DNA of 53,131 nt from Sinorhizobium saheli (lineage in GTDB: Bacteria > Pseudomonadota > Alphaproteobacteria > Rhizobiales > Rhizobiaceae), in the NCBI RefSeq assembly GCF_001651875.1, contig NZ_LNQB01000053.1, forward strand, positions 1-53,131. Reading direction: 5' to 3'. Every line of letters starts with the position of its first letter. The stretch's first letter is position 1. A model generated the notes under the pieces. It did not search any database and was not told where the DNA came from. It worked only from the letters and a program-made list of their open reading frames with translations. The translations under genes were made by a program, and so were the position numbers. Below, one piece after another: positions 18,967 to 27,241 of the stretch.

Positions 18967-20110
18967 AAGCGCTGAGCCTCTGCCCCAAAGCCTCGATCAT
19001 CTTGCGGCAGGCCGCGAGCTCGCCGATCTCGATATATTCGTCCGGCTTGTGGGCGCGCGCGATGTCGCCCGGGCCGCAGATGATCGCGTCGATGCCGGCG
19101 GCCTGATAGAGGCCCGCTTCCGTGCCGTAGCTGACGGCGGGGAGCGGCTCCTGCCCGGTCAAATCGCCGAGGAGAACGGCGAGCGGCGCATTCTCCCTGA
19201 GCGAGAGCGCCGGATAGGCGCTCAAGCCTTCCCAGCGCGTCGTGAAGCCTCGCTCGGAGAGGCTCGCGAGTTTCGCCTCGATGCCGGCGAAAAGACCGGC
19301 GGGGTCCACGCCTGCGACCGCACGCGCCTCGATTTCGATCGCGCAGCGATCGGGAATGATGTTGACGGCCTGTCCGCCGGTAATGGTGCCGACCTGCAGC
19401 GAGGAATAGGGCGGTTCGAAATTGTCGTCGAACGGCCCCTGCGTCAGCGCCTCGGCCGAGCGGACCGCTTCGGTCACGATTTCCGCCATGGCATGGACGG
19501 CATTGAGGCCTAGGTCCGGTCGCGAGGAGTGGCCGGTGCGGCCGGTGATCTCGATGCGGGCGGCGGCCTTTCCCTTGTGGGCGCGGATCGCGCGCAGGCC
19601 GCTCGGCTCGCCGACGATGCAGCCTTCGGGCCTGGCGCAGAGCTCGGGCAAGCGCGACAGGAGATGCGGGACGCCGCGGCAGCCCGCCTCCTCGTCATAG
19701 GAAAAGGCCAGATGCAGAGGCCGGGAAAGCGGCCGCGCGGCGATCGCCGGCAAGGCCGCAAGCGCCGCGGCAAGGAAACCCTTCATGTCGCTCGTGCCGC
19801 GGCCGTAGAGCCGCTCGCCTTCCCGCCGCAGCGAGAAGGGATCGCTCGACCAGTTCGGCTCTGCGGCCGGCACCACGTCCATATGCCCGGAGAGAATGAT
19901 CCCGGGTCGGTCCGCCGGGCCGAGGGTGGCGAAGAGGTTCCAGCGATCGCCCTCCGGTCCGGGCAGGACGGTGACGCTCGCCCCGAGGTCACGGAGATAA
20001 GTGCCGATCCATTCGACGATGTCGCCGTTCGCGGTTCCGACCACCGACGGGAAGGAAATGAGACGGGCAAGGATCTCTTCTGGCGATTTGGCGACGGGGG
20101 GAGAGGACAT
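18965..20110 (-). CDS. M20 family deacetylase, ArgE/acetylornithine deacetylase-like
   Basis: The 381-aa protein shows the M20 metal site: LSGHMDVVPA (His and Asp ligands), YGRGTSDMKGFLAA (bridging Asp), and YDEEAGCRG (catalytic Glu and ligand Glu). The dimerisation domain lies at about 180-290. It would hydrolyse an N-acetyl or N-acyl amino acid to the free amine. S. meliloti-type bacteria carry several argE-like genes outside arginine synthesis. Here, in a catabolic island with a GNAT enzyme, the substrate is more likely a pathway-specific N-acyl compound. It is at the upstream end of the minus-strand genes. Confidence 0.85.
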   Translation of the reverse strand: MSSPPVAKSPEEILARLISFPSVVGTANGDIVEWIGTYLRDLGASVTVLPGPEGDRWNLFATLGPADRPGIILSGHMDVVPAAEPNWSSDPFSLRREGERLYGRGTSDMKGFLAAALAALPAIAARPLSRPLHLAFSYDEEAGCRGVPHLLSRLPELCARPEGCIVGEPSGLRAIRAHKGKAAARIEITGRTGHSSRPDLGLNAVHAMAEIVTEAVRSAEALTQGPFDDNFEPPYSSLQVGTITGGQAVNIIPDRCAIEIEARAVAGVDPAGLFAGIEAKLASLSERGFTTRWEGLSAYPALSLRENAPLAVLLGDLTGQEPLPAVSYGTEAGLYQAAGIDAIICGPGDIARAHKPDEYIEIGELAACRKMIEALGQRLSA

Positions 20111-20444
20111 CAGGGAAACCTTTGCAAAAGCAGGAGACGGAAGCCCGGCTACTACTTCATCAGGATAGAACGCAGGTGAGCGTCTGCCTGCCGAAAGACC
20201 GGCCGCATCGGTGGAAAGTTTCGAAAATGGCCCGATCTGAAGCGTATTCTATTGCCGGCGGGCGGCTATATCCAGATGAGCCGCTCGACCATGGGCGGCC
20301 GATCGTCCCTGTATCGCGCTGGAAGCCGGCGGGGCACGCCGCTCACCTGTGCGCGGGTCAATCAGGTTTTCGGCTGAAGTTTAGACGGCCGCTTCGCTGA
20401 AAACGGGTTGAATTCGCGGCCCGCCCGCACGATTTTCTCTGAAT

Positions 20445-20566
20445 GCTCCACGGCGCCGCGCGTCCCCTTCGGACGCGCAGGAACCGCTGGAGCACCTCGA
20501 ATTGCTGCATCTCTCATCCTGCATCGATTGGGATTCGGAGAATATGCAGCAGGGAAACAGGCGGAT
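20445..20566 (+). repeat. RIME-like repeat (two palindromes)
   Basis: Begins GGCGCCGCGCGTCCCCTTCG and continues with GACGCGC, completing a first palindrome. A second, weaker palindrome follows, from TTGCTGCATCTCTC to GAATATGCAGCAGG. Block order and many bases match the repeat at 36963. A length of about 110-120 bp with two palindromes is the known design of Sinorhizobium RIME elements. It lies just upstream of the methyltransferase start, within a gap (20111-20572) that holds nothing else I can name. Confidence 0.7.
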
Positions 20567-20572
20567 CGAACA

Positions 20573-21124
20573 GTGCATCGCTATCACATCTTCGAAACCG
20601 CGGGCGGTTTCTGCGGCATTGCCTGGAGCGATGCCGGCATCACGCGCTTCCAGTTGCCGACGAAAAGCGCAGACTCCACCGAGCGGCTGCTCCTGCGGCG
20701 CCTGGCGGCCGCGGAGCCGCATGATCCGCCGCCGCACATCATGACGGCGGTCCAGGCGGTGAGGCTCTATTTCGAGGGCAAGGAAACGGATTTTTCCGGC
20801 TTCGAGCTCGATCTCGCTGGACAGGACGTGTTCTTCACGCGGATCTATCAGGCCGCGCGGAAAGTCCCGTGGGGGCATACGACGACCTATGGCGCGCTCG
20901 CGAAGGAGCTCGGCGCGGGTCCGGAGGCCGCGCGGGACGTCGGCCAGGCGATGGCGAAGAACCCGGTGGCGCTGATCATACCGTGCCATCGCGTGCTTGC
21001 CGCGGGCGGCAGGATCGGCGGGTTCTCCGCTCCCGGCGGTTCGTCGGCGAAGATGCGCATGCTCGAACTCGAAGGCGTCCATGTCGGGCCGCCGGAACCG
21101 GCGCAGCAAAGACTGGGATTTTGA
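20573..21124 (+). CDS. ogt: Methylated-DNA--[protein]-cysteine S-methyltransferase
   Basis: The 183-aa protein moves alkyl groups from O6-alkylguanine in DNA to its own cysteine. The active site is IIPCHRVLAAGGRIGGFSAPGG, with PCHRV diagnostic of the family. The upstream KVPWGHTTTYGALAKELG is the helix-turn-helix that binds DNA. It lacks the Ada N-terminal domains, so it is of the Ogt type. GTG at 20573 gives the expected length; the open frame extends upstream through a repeat to TTG at 20408, which I consider non-coding. The cyclase gene starts 3 bases after its stop, indicating an operon. Confidence 0.88.
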   Translation: MHRYHIFETAGGFCGIAWSDAGITRFQLPTKSADSTERLLLRRLAAAEPHDPPPHIMTAVQAVRLYFEGKETDFSGFELDLAGQDVFFTRIYQAARKVPWGHTTTYGALAKELGAGPEAARDVGQAMAKNPVALIIPCHRVLAAGGRIGGFSAPGGSSAKMRMLELEGVHVGPPEPAQQRLGF

Positions 21125-21127
21125 ACG

Positions 21128-22393
21128 ATGACAATGACGAAGGCCGGCGAAGCGGAGGTGGCGATGCAGTCCCTGATGGAGGCAGGCGCAAGGGCGCTTC
21201 ACGGCGACGATGGCGCATGGCCGGCGCGGCGACGCCGGATCATCGACTGGCTCGTCCTCGAAACCAGGGGCGAACGGTTCATCGACAATATCTTCGTCGA
21301 GATGTGCCGGAAACTGGTGGAAGCGGGCATCCCCGTCGCCCGGGCGTCGCTGCATTTCAGGATTCATCACCCGCAATGGCTCGGCGCCCGCATTCTCTGG
21401 CGGAAGGGATTGACCGAGGCGGAGATCGACACCTACGCCTATGGCGTCGAGGACACGTCGCAATACCTGAACAGCCCGCTGCGCGGATTCAACGAGGGGG
21501 CCGAGGAGGTGCGCCGGCACCTGGACGACCCGGCGGCGGACGGTCCGGACTATCCGCTCTACGACGAATTGCGGGCCGACGGTCTCACCGACTACATCAT
21601 CTGGCCGCTCTACCATACGCTCGGCAAGCGCCACGCAATCACCTTTGCGAGCGACAGGCCGGGCGGCTTCAGTCCCGACGACACCGCATTCCTCATGGAC
21701 ATTCTGCCGGCATTGGCGCTCGTCAGCGAAATCAGGCTGAAAAACCGCTTCGCCCGCACGCTGCTCGAAACCTATGTCGGGCCGCATGCGAGCGAGCAGA
21801 TCCTCGCCGGCGCCATCACCCGCGGCAGCGGCGTCACCGTCGGCGCGGCGATCCTGATCTGCGACCTTCGCGACTTCACGAGGCTCTCCGACCTCTGGCC
21901 GCGCGACGACGTCATCGACCTGCTGAACGGCTATTTCGACGCCCTGTCAGAACCGATCGAGCGGCATGGCGGCGAGATCCTCAAATTCATGGGCGACGGG
22001 CTCCTGGCGATCTTCCCGCTGAGCGACCCCTGCGCCTGCGGCAATCTTCTCGGGGCGATCGGCGAGGCGCAGGTCGCCCTGGCCAGGCTGAACGAGGAAA
22101 ACGTGAGCAAGGGGCACGACCCGCTCGGCTACGGCATCGGCGTCCATGTCGGCGACGTGATGTATGGCAATATCGGCTCGCACAAACGCCTGGATTTCAC
22201 CGTCATCGGCCCGGCGGTCAACATCGCCTCGCGGCTCGAAAGCCTGACCAAGGAATTGCAACACCCGGTCCTCCTCTCTCGAGCCTTCGTGGAAAGAGCG
22301 GGCTGTGCGGCGACACTCGAAAATCTCGGTTTCCATCCCCTGAGAGGGCTCGACGAGCCGGTGGAGGTCTTTGCGCTTTCGGGCAGCAAATAG
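21128..22393 (+). CDS. Class III adenylate/guanylate cyclase with N-terminal sensor-like region
   Basis: The 421-aa soluble protein has a C-terminal cyclase domain (about residues 230-415). AILICDLRDFTRLSD and FMGDGLLAIF supply the two metal aspartates, and ILKF the purine-contacting Lys. LDFTVIGPAVNIASRLE supplies the Asp expected for adenine specificity and the transition-state Asn and Arg. About 225 residues precede it without a membrane helix; they include a conserved-looking segment FRIHHPQWLGARILWRKG that also occurs in other rhizobial cyclases. I cannot name the signal. It follows ogt by 3 bases. Rhizobia encode many such cyclases, mostly of unknown input. Confidence 0.88.
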   Translation: MTMTKAGEAEVAMQSLMEAGARALHGDDGAWPARRRRIIDWLVLETRGERFIDNIFVEMCRKLVEAGIPVARASLHFRIHHPQWLGARILWRKGLTEAEIDTYAYGVEDTSQYLNSPLRGFNEGAEEVRRHLDDPAADGPDYPLYDELRADGLTDYIIWPLYHTLGKRHAITFASDRPGGFSPDDTAFLMDILPALALVSEIRLKNRFARTLLETYVGPHASEQILAGAITRGSGVTVGAAILICDLRDFTRLSDLWPRDDVIDLLNGYFDALSEPIERHGGEILKFMGDGLLAIFPLSDPCACGNLLGAIGEAQVALARLNEENVSKGHDPLGYGIGVHVGDVMYGNIGSHKRLDFTVIGPAVNIASRLESLTKELQHPVLLSRAFVERAGCAATLENLGFHPLRGLDEPVEVFALSGSK

Positions 22394-22429
22394 GGGCGTC
22401 GTCGCTGGACCTGAGGCGTGGGCGCGGCA

Positions 22430-22615
22430 GGGAAACGCCCCTCATCCGGCCTGCCGGCCACCTTCTCCCCGCAGGCGGGGCGAAGGAGACTCGCGGCGCC
22501 GGCGCGGCATACCACTTCTCCCTCGTCGAAACGGGGCGAAGACGCTGGCGCCGGCGCGGCATACCCCTTCTCCCCGTCAAGACGGGGACAAGGTCGCGGC
22601 AGCGGGATGAGGGGC
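22430..22615. repeat. GC-rich hairpin repeat, family B (copy 3, tandem)
   Basis: Begins CGCCCCTCATCCGGCCTGCC and ends AGCGGGATGAGGGGCC. Three hairpin-like units with CTTCTCCC and GGGGCGAAG-type arms lie in between, and the phrase CGCCGGCGCGGCATACC appears twice (about 22496 and 22549). It sits between convergent genes. Confidence 0.75.
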
Positions 22616-22635
22616 CTTGCCTGCTCTAATTCAGC

Positions 22636-23547
22636 TCAGGCCCTCAACCGCCCCTGCCGCTTCAATTGCTGCTCGCGGAAGAAGATGAAGAGGCCGGAGG
22701 CGACGATGAGGCCGGCGCCGAGGACCATGGACAGCCTGGGCGCATCGCCGAAGATCAGCCAGCCGAAGACGATCGCCCAGAAGAGGAGCGTATATTGCAG
22801 CGGCGCGACGGTCGCGGCGTCGGCGAGCTTCAGCGCCCGGTTGACGAGCAGGTGCGCCAGCATCGCGACGACGCCGAGCAGGGCGAGCAGCGCCATGTCG
22901 AGCGGTTTCAGCGGCGTCCAGTCGAAGGGCGCCCAGACGAGGCCGGCGAGCGCCGCACCGACGATCTGCCAGAAGGCGAGCGTGGTGTCGGGCGTCCCGC
23001 GCAACGATCGTCCGGAAATCATCATGAAGGCGAAGAACATGCTGCCGAGAATCGAGATCAAGGCCGGCAGCGTGAGCGCCTCGGAGGACGGCTCGAGCGC
23101 GATGACGACACCGACGAAGCCGATGGCGATCGCACTCCAGCGCCGCCAGCCGACCGGTTCCTTGAGCACCAGCGGCGAGACGGCCGCGACATAGATCGGT
23201 GCCGCCAGCCAATAGGTCATGACGTCCGCGAGCGGCAGGTAGACGACGGCGAAATAGAACGAGAAAACCTCCGCCGTCGAGGCGACGACGCGGGCAAGCT
23301 GAAGTCCCGGCCGCTCCACGGCGAAAAGCTTCTTCGGACCGCTGATCCAGAGAAAGGGAGCAAGCAGGATCGCCGCGGCGAGACTGCGGATGAGCACCAC
23401 CTGGCCGACCGAGTAGGTCGCGACCAGCCACTTGCCCATGACATCGTTCAGCGAAAACATCAGCATGCCGAGGAGCATGACGAGCACGCCCGCGCGGGCG
23501 GCGGCGGTTTCGCGGGAAAAGCTGCCGGAGACGCTGTCGACGGCCAT
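22636..23547 (-). CDS. EamA/DMT superfamily transporter
   Basis: The 303-aa inner-membrane protein shows about ten hydrophobic segments in two EamA repeats. The first starts GVLVMLLGMLMFSLNDVMGK and the second ALISILGSMFFAFMMISGRS. Such proteins are usually exporters of metabolites or amino acids. I prefer the ATG at 23547 (MAVDS), which lies 9 bases after AAGGAA. The ATG at 23625 would add 26 residues with charged and Pro-rich sequence and no signal or helix. Monocistronic on the minus strand between repeat blocks; the substrate is unknown. Confidence 0.87.
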   Translation of the reverse strand: MAVDSVSGSFSRETAAARAGVLVMLLGMLMFSLNDVMGKWLVATYSVGQVVLIRSLAAAILLAPFLWISGPKKLFAVERPGLQLARVVASTAEVFSFYFAVVYLPLADVMTYWLAAPIYVAAVSPLVLKEPVGWRRWSAIAIGFVGVVIALEPSSEALTLPALISILGSMFFAFMMISGRSLRGTPDTTLAFWQIVGAALAGLVWAPFDWTPLKPLDMALLALLGVVAMLAHLLVNRALKLADAATVAPLQYTLLFWAIVFGWLIFGDAPRLSMVLGAGLIVASGLFIFFREQQLKRQGRLRA

Positions 23548-23667
23548 GTGTGCATGTTCCTTCGGGAGGGCGCGAGGCGGTTTTCCGCCGCGCATCCATT
23601 GGCACATTCCGGCGATGCGATCCATGCACCATTGCTGATCGATTCATCACCGTTGCGAATGACCCGC

Positions 23668-23745
23668 GGCCGGCGTTCTATCTGTCTGTTCTTGCCGCAT
23701 TTATGCGACGTCAGGTGATGCCGCCTGACTGCAATATGCTTCAGG
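23668..23745 (+). repeat. Palindromic intergenic repeat, family A (copy 6)
   Basis: TCTATCTGTCTGTTCTTGCC, GCGACGTCAGGTGATGCCGC and CTGACTGCAATATGC are present. The 3' end touches the stop codon of glgA at 23741. Confidence 0.8.
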
Positions 23746-25201
23746 CGCTGCCGGCGAGGCGGATGTCGGGGTTCAACAGTTCGCCGTAAAGCTCGGCATA
23801 TCTGGCGGCGCTGCGATGCCAGGAGCAGTCCGTCTTCATGCCCTGCCGGCGCAGCCCCTCCCAGTCGCCCCGGCGCCGGAAGAGCTTGAAGGCGCGGCGC
23901 AGCGCCAGCCGCAATCCATGCGCGTCGATGGGGGCAAATTGTATTCCGGTGGCGACCTGCGCGTGAAGCGCGGCGTCATTGGCATCGATGATCGTTTCCG
24001 ACAGGCCGCCGGTGCGGGAAACGACGGGCACGCAGCCATAGCGCAAGGCGTAGAGCTGCGTCAGGCCGCAGGGTTCGAAGCGCGAGGGAACGAGCATGGC
24101 GTCGGCTCCCGCATGGATCCTGTGGGCGAGCGCTTCATCGAAGCCGATCCGGACGCCGACGCGGTGGGGAAACCGCCGCATGAGCTCCAGGAAAGCGCGC
24201 TCGATCCCGGCGTCGCCCTCGCCCTGGACGACCAGCGTGCCGCCGGCCTCGACGATTTCCCGCGCGGTGGCCGCCAGAAGGTCCATGCCCTTCTGCCATG
24301 TCAGCCTGTTGACGCTGGCGAAGACCGGCCCGCTCGTATTCTCCAGGCCGAAGAGATCGAGCAGCGCCTGCCGGTTCGGCAGGCGTCGCAGCGGCGTGCG
24401 CGCCGAATAGGTCTGATCGATGTAGGGATCCGACGCCGGATCCCATACGTCCATGTCTATGCCGTTGACGATGCCGACGACGTCGGCGTGGCGCGCGTTC
24501 ATCACGCCTTCGAGCCCCATGCCGAAGGCGGGCGACATGACTTCCCGCGCATAGGTGGGGCTGACGACCGTGATCGCGTCGGCCGCCTGCAGCCCGCCTT
24601 TCAGATAGCCGAGGTCGCCGTAGTACTCGACGCCGTCGATCGAATAGGCTTCGTCCGGCAGGCCGAGATTGCGGAAATGGTAGGCGGGGAACTGCCCCTG
24701 GAAGGCCATGTTGTGGACGGTCATGATCCGCGGGATCGACCCGTTGCCGGCGTATTTCAGATAGACGAGGCTCAGTGCGGCGTGCCAGTCATGCGCGTGG
24801 ATGATGTCCGGACGCCAGTTCGCCACCAGGCCGGCTGCGATCTGCGATGCGACGAGGGAGAGAGCGGCGAAGCGTTTCCAGTTGTCCTCGTATTCCCGAC
24901 CGTTCCGGTCGGTATAGGGAGGGCCGGGCCTGTCGAAGAAGGCCGGGGCGTCGAGCACGAAGAGCTCCAATCCGTCGGGCTCTGCCGCCAGCAGCGTGGC
25001 GCGCTCGCCGAAAAGATCGTCGTACTGCGAAACCACCGACGTTCCGCGCAAGGCGCGCATGACGGCGGGATATCCCGGAACGATGCTGCGCGTATTGATG
25101 CCGTGGGCCCTCAGCGCCTTGGGGAGCGATCCCGCGACGTCGGCAAGCCCACCGGTCTTGACCAGCGGAAATATCTCGGCCGTCACGGAGAGTATGTTCA
25201 T
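23741..25201 (-). CDS. glgA: Glycogen synthase (ADP-glucose type)
   Basis: The 486-aa GT5-family enzyme transfers glucose from ADP-glucose to glycogen. The ADP-glucose loop KTGGLADVAGSLPKAL lies at residues 15-30. The C-terminal Rossmann half contains ASVNRLTWQKGMDLL and the family's PSRFEPCGLTQLYALRYG segment. Length is normal. It stands alone: no glgB, glgC, glgP or pgm gene is nearby, which suggests an extra glgA copy besides a main glg operon (inference). Confidence 0.93.
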   Translation of the reverse strand: MNILSVTAEIFPLVKTGGLADVAGSLPKALRAHGINTRSIVPGYPAVMRALRGTSVVSQYDDLFGERATLLAAEPDGLELFVLDAPAFFDRPGPPYTDRNGREYEDNWKRFAALSLVASQIAAGLVANWRPDIIHAHDWHAALSLVYLKYAGNGSIPRIMTVHNMAFQGQFPAYHFRNLGLPDEAYSIDGVEYYGDLGYLKGGLQAADAITVVSPTYAREVMSPAFGMGLEGVMNARHADVVGIVNGIDMDVWDPASDPYIDQTYSARTPLRRLPNRQALLDLFGLENTSGPVFASVNRLTWQKGMDLLAATAREIVEAGGTLVVQGEGDAGIERAFLELMRRFPHRVGVRIGFDEALAHRIHAGADAMLVPSRFEPCGLTQLYALRYGCVPVVSRTGGLSETIIDANDAALHAQVATGIQFAPIDAHGLRLALRRAFKLFRRRGDWEGLRRQGMKTDCSWHRSAARYAELYGELLNPDIRLAGSA

Positions 25202-25399
25202 CGATCATGTTCCGGGGATTGGGTTGGCTGCGCCCAGCCTCATCGTCGCCGACTTGCCCCAATCAACACAATCACGACCCTCAAAGTTCCGGTCGTGCGG
25301 GGAATTTTTGACGAGGCCTGCGACCCGGGCAGCGAACGGGAGCGGCCGTCCTTATGCTGCGCTGCAAGAGGCCTTCCGCAGGGCCTCGCCGCCGCCCCG

Positions 25400-25552
25400 C
25401 TAATGCGGATTTTCGCTGCCGTCGTGGAACATTGTTGCGCGTTTGAAGTTTCAATGCTCGATCCCACGGAGTGGATGACGGCATCGGCTCCCTGGCGGTC
25501 ACTCCTATGCTGGTTCGTCTTGTCAGCCTCGCTTCGGCGAGGCTTTTTTTGA
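25400..25552 (+). ncRNA. Candidate small RNA ending in an intrinsic terminator
   Basis: The region between divergent glgA and the PEBP gene contains a strong terminator (25525-25551) with no open reading frame feeding into it. Upstream, 25455-25520 has short GC-rich inverted segments such as GATCCCACGGAGTGGATGAC. A terminator with no gene in front, in an intergenic region, is the usual footprint of a rhizobial trans-acting small RNA. The 5' end is a guess. The alternative is an attenuator or leader for the PEBP gene starting at 25684. Confidence 0.4.
25525..25551 (+). terminator. Intrinsic terminator with UUCG tetraloop
   Basis: A perfect 8-bp stem (AGCCTCGC/GCGAGGCT) is capped by TTCG and followed by a run of seven T. 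This is the clearest Rho-independent terminator in the window, and no protein gene on the plus strand ends near it. Confidence 0.85.
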
Positions 25553-25683
25553 TCATCCGTGCAGCGGACGCTGGCGCTTCAGCCGAGGAGCGCGCAACAT
25601 GCAACGTCGCGCCACGAACTGCTTTCGCATCTCAGGCGGCGGTGCCTTTCATGTCCGCCGACCATCATGGAAGGAGGCAGATG

Positions 25684-26145
25684 ATGACTTTCAGTTTGAT
25701 CAGCCCCGCATTCGCCGAGGGTCAGCCGATCCCGAAGAAATACACCCGCCGCGGCGAGAACCTGTTCCCGCCGCTCAAATGGACCGGCACGCCGGAAGGG
25801 ACGCAGAGCCTTGCTCTGGTCGTCGAGGATCCGGATGCGGTGAGCGGGCTGTTCCGCCATTGCGGGATCATCAACATTCCCGGGGGTTGGACCGAGCTTG
25901 CGCAAGCCGTCGACACCGGGCCGGAACATGCCATCAAGTTCATCAGGAACGACTTCGGCAACGCCCGCTATGACGGGCCGCAGCCGCCGCCGGGCACGGG
26001 CGTGCACCATTACCGCTTCAGGCTTGCGGCCCTCGATGTGGACCATCTGACGATTCCCGAGGACGTCGGGGCGGCGGAGGCCTGGAAGAAAGCGTGCAAG
26101 CATCTCATCAAGGAAGCGGTGCTCGTCGGCACCTACGAGGGTTAG
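25684..26145 (+). CDS. YbhB/YbcL family Raf kinase inhibitor-like (PEBP) protein
   Basis: The 153-aa protein is a compact PEBP fold. Conserved ligand-pocket segments are visible: VVEDPDAVSGLFRHCGIINIPGG (the DPD...H motif) and GTGVHHYRFRLAALD. No signal peptide is seen, so it is probably cytoplasmic. The bacterial function is unknown. The ATG at 25684 sits 6 bases after AAGGAGG; the preceding ATG at 25681 is only 3 bases from it. It lies about 130 bases downstream of the terminator described above. Confidence 0.87.
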   Translation: MTFSLISPAFAEGQPIPKKYTRRGENLFPPLKWTGTPEGTQSLALVVEDPDAVSGLFRHCGIINIPGGWTELAQAVDTGPEHAIKFIRNDFGNARYDGPQPPPGTGVHHYRFRLAALDVDHLTIPEDVGAAEAWKKACKHLIKEAVLVGTYEG

Positions 26146-26175
26146 CCTGCATCCTTGTCGACTTCCGGCGCCGGT

Positions 26176-26376
26176 TCATCGGTTGATCAGCCACAGGACC
26201 AGCGAAAGCACGACGCTGACGATGAGACCCGTCGTGATCGGCAGGTAGAAGGTGAAATTCTCGCGCTGGATCAGGATGTCGCCCGGCAATCTGCCGAGGC
26301 CGAGCCGGGCGAGCCACGGCCAGGCCATGCCGATCGCCACGATGATGAGCCCGATGATGATCAGGATGCGGGACAT
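26176..26376 (-). CDS. DUF2905 family small membrane protein
   Basis: The 66-aa protein starts MSRILIIIGLIIVAIGMAWP and has two membrane helices separated by GLGRLPGDILIQRENFTFYL. That middle motif (LPGDI) is the family signature. Function unknown. The frame is open further upstream (to 26499) but overlaps the exonuclease gene, so I start at 26376. It is about 90 bases downstream of xthA, perhaps in the same transcript. Confidence 0.83.
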   Translation of the reverse strand: MSRILIIIGLIIVAIGMAWPWLARLGLGRLPGDILIQRENFTFYLPITTGLIVSVVLSLVLWLINR

Positions 26377-26467
26377 GGTTTCAAATATGGGAAGCGGTTG
26401 CGGCAGTTGCACCCTTTGCCCGGCCGGCGAATGAAGATCAACGCGGGAAGAGAACACACCCCCCTGT

Positions 26468-27241
26468 CTAATCCCGCAACGTGATCCAGACCGGCGCATG
26501 GTCGCTTGCCCCGTCGCGGCCGCGCACCTCGCGGTCGATGCCGGCGCCCTTCAGCCGGCGGGTGAGCTTGCGGCTGAGAAGTATATGGTCGAGGCGCAGG
26601 CCCGCGTCGCGCTGCCAGCGAAGGCGGCGATAATCCCAGAAGGTGAAAAGCCGGTCCTCCGGATGGACCTTGCGCAGCGCGTCGAGCCAGCCCTGATCGA
26701 GCAGCGCCCGGAAGGCGGCGCGGCTTTCGGGCTGGACGAGCGCGTTGTCGTCATAGGAGCGGGTTGGATAGATGTCGCGCGCTTCCGGCACCACGTTGTA
26801 GTCGCCGGCAAGGATCACCGGCAGGCCGGTCGCGAACAATTCGGCGGCATGCCGCTTCAGGCGCTCGTGCCAGGCGAGCTTGTAGTCGAATTTCGGCCCT
26901 GGCCGCGGATTGCCGTTCGGCGCATACAGCGAGGCGATCAGGATGCCGCTGACCGCGGCCTCGATGTAGCGGCTCTGTGTGTCGGAGGGGTCGCCCGGCA
27001 ACGCCGCGCGCGTCAGCACCGGTTCGCAGCCGCGGGCGAGGATCGCAACCCCGTTCCATGCCGACTGTCCGCGCCAGACGGCGCCGTATCCCGCCGCCTC
27101 GATCGCCGCCTTCGGAAACTCGCCGTCCGTCGCCTTCAGCTCCTGCAGGCAGACGATGTCGGGCCCGGCGGCCGCCAGCCAGGCCAGGAGATGGTCGAGC
27201 CGCTTGTTCACGCCGTTGATGTTGAAGGTGGCGATCTTCAT
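26468..27241 (-). CDS. xthA: Exodeoxyribonuclease III
   Basis: The 257-aa member of the exonuclease/endonuclease/phosphatase family cleaves at abasic sites and trims 3' ends. The catalytic Glu lies in CLQELKATDGEFP, the catalytic Asp and Asn in LAGDYNVVPEARDI, and the final His in SDHAPVWITL. Its ATG overlaps the stop of the upstream hydrolase gene in ATGA. Through that gene it is linked to the LigD-Ku cluster, so a role in end processing during double-strand break repair is plausible (inference). The last base-excision-type gene of the putative operon. Confidence 0.93.
   Translation of the reverse strand: MKIATFNINGVNKRLDHLLAWLAAAGPDIVCLQELKATDGEFPKAAIEAAGYGAVWRGQSAWNGVAILARGCEPVLTRAALPGDPSDTQSRYIEAAVSGILIASLYAPNGNPRPGPKFDYKLAWHERLKRHAAELFATGLPVILAGDYNVVPEARDIYPTRSYDDNALVQPESRAAFRALLDQGWLDALRKVHPEDRLFTFWDYRRLRWQRDAGLRLDHILLSRKLTRRLKGAGIDREVRGRDGASDHAPVWITLRD

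Noticed and set aside
20408..20572. A 55-residue N-terminal extension of the ogt product from a TTG
   Set aside because: It lies in a RIME-like repeat and gives no known domain; GTG at 20573 gives the normal length.
25202..25399. A protein gene in the glgA-PEBP gap
   Set aside because: Open frames here have no ribosome site, family similarity or hydrophobic pattern; only the terminator is solid.
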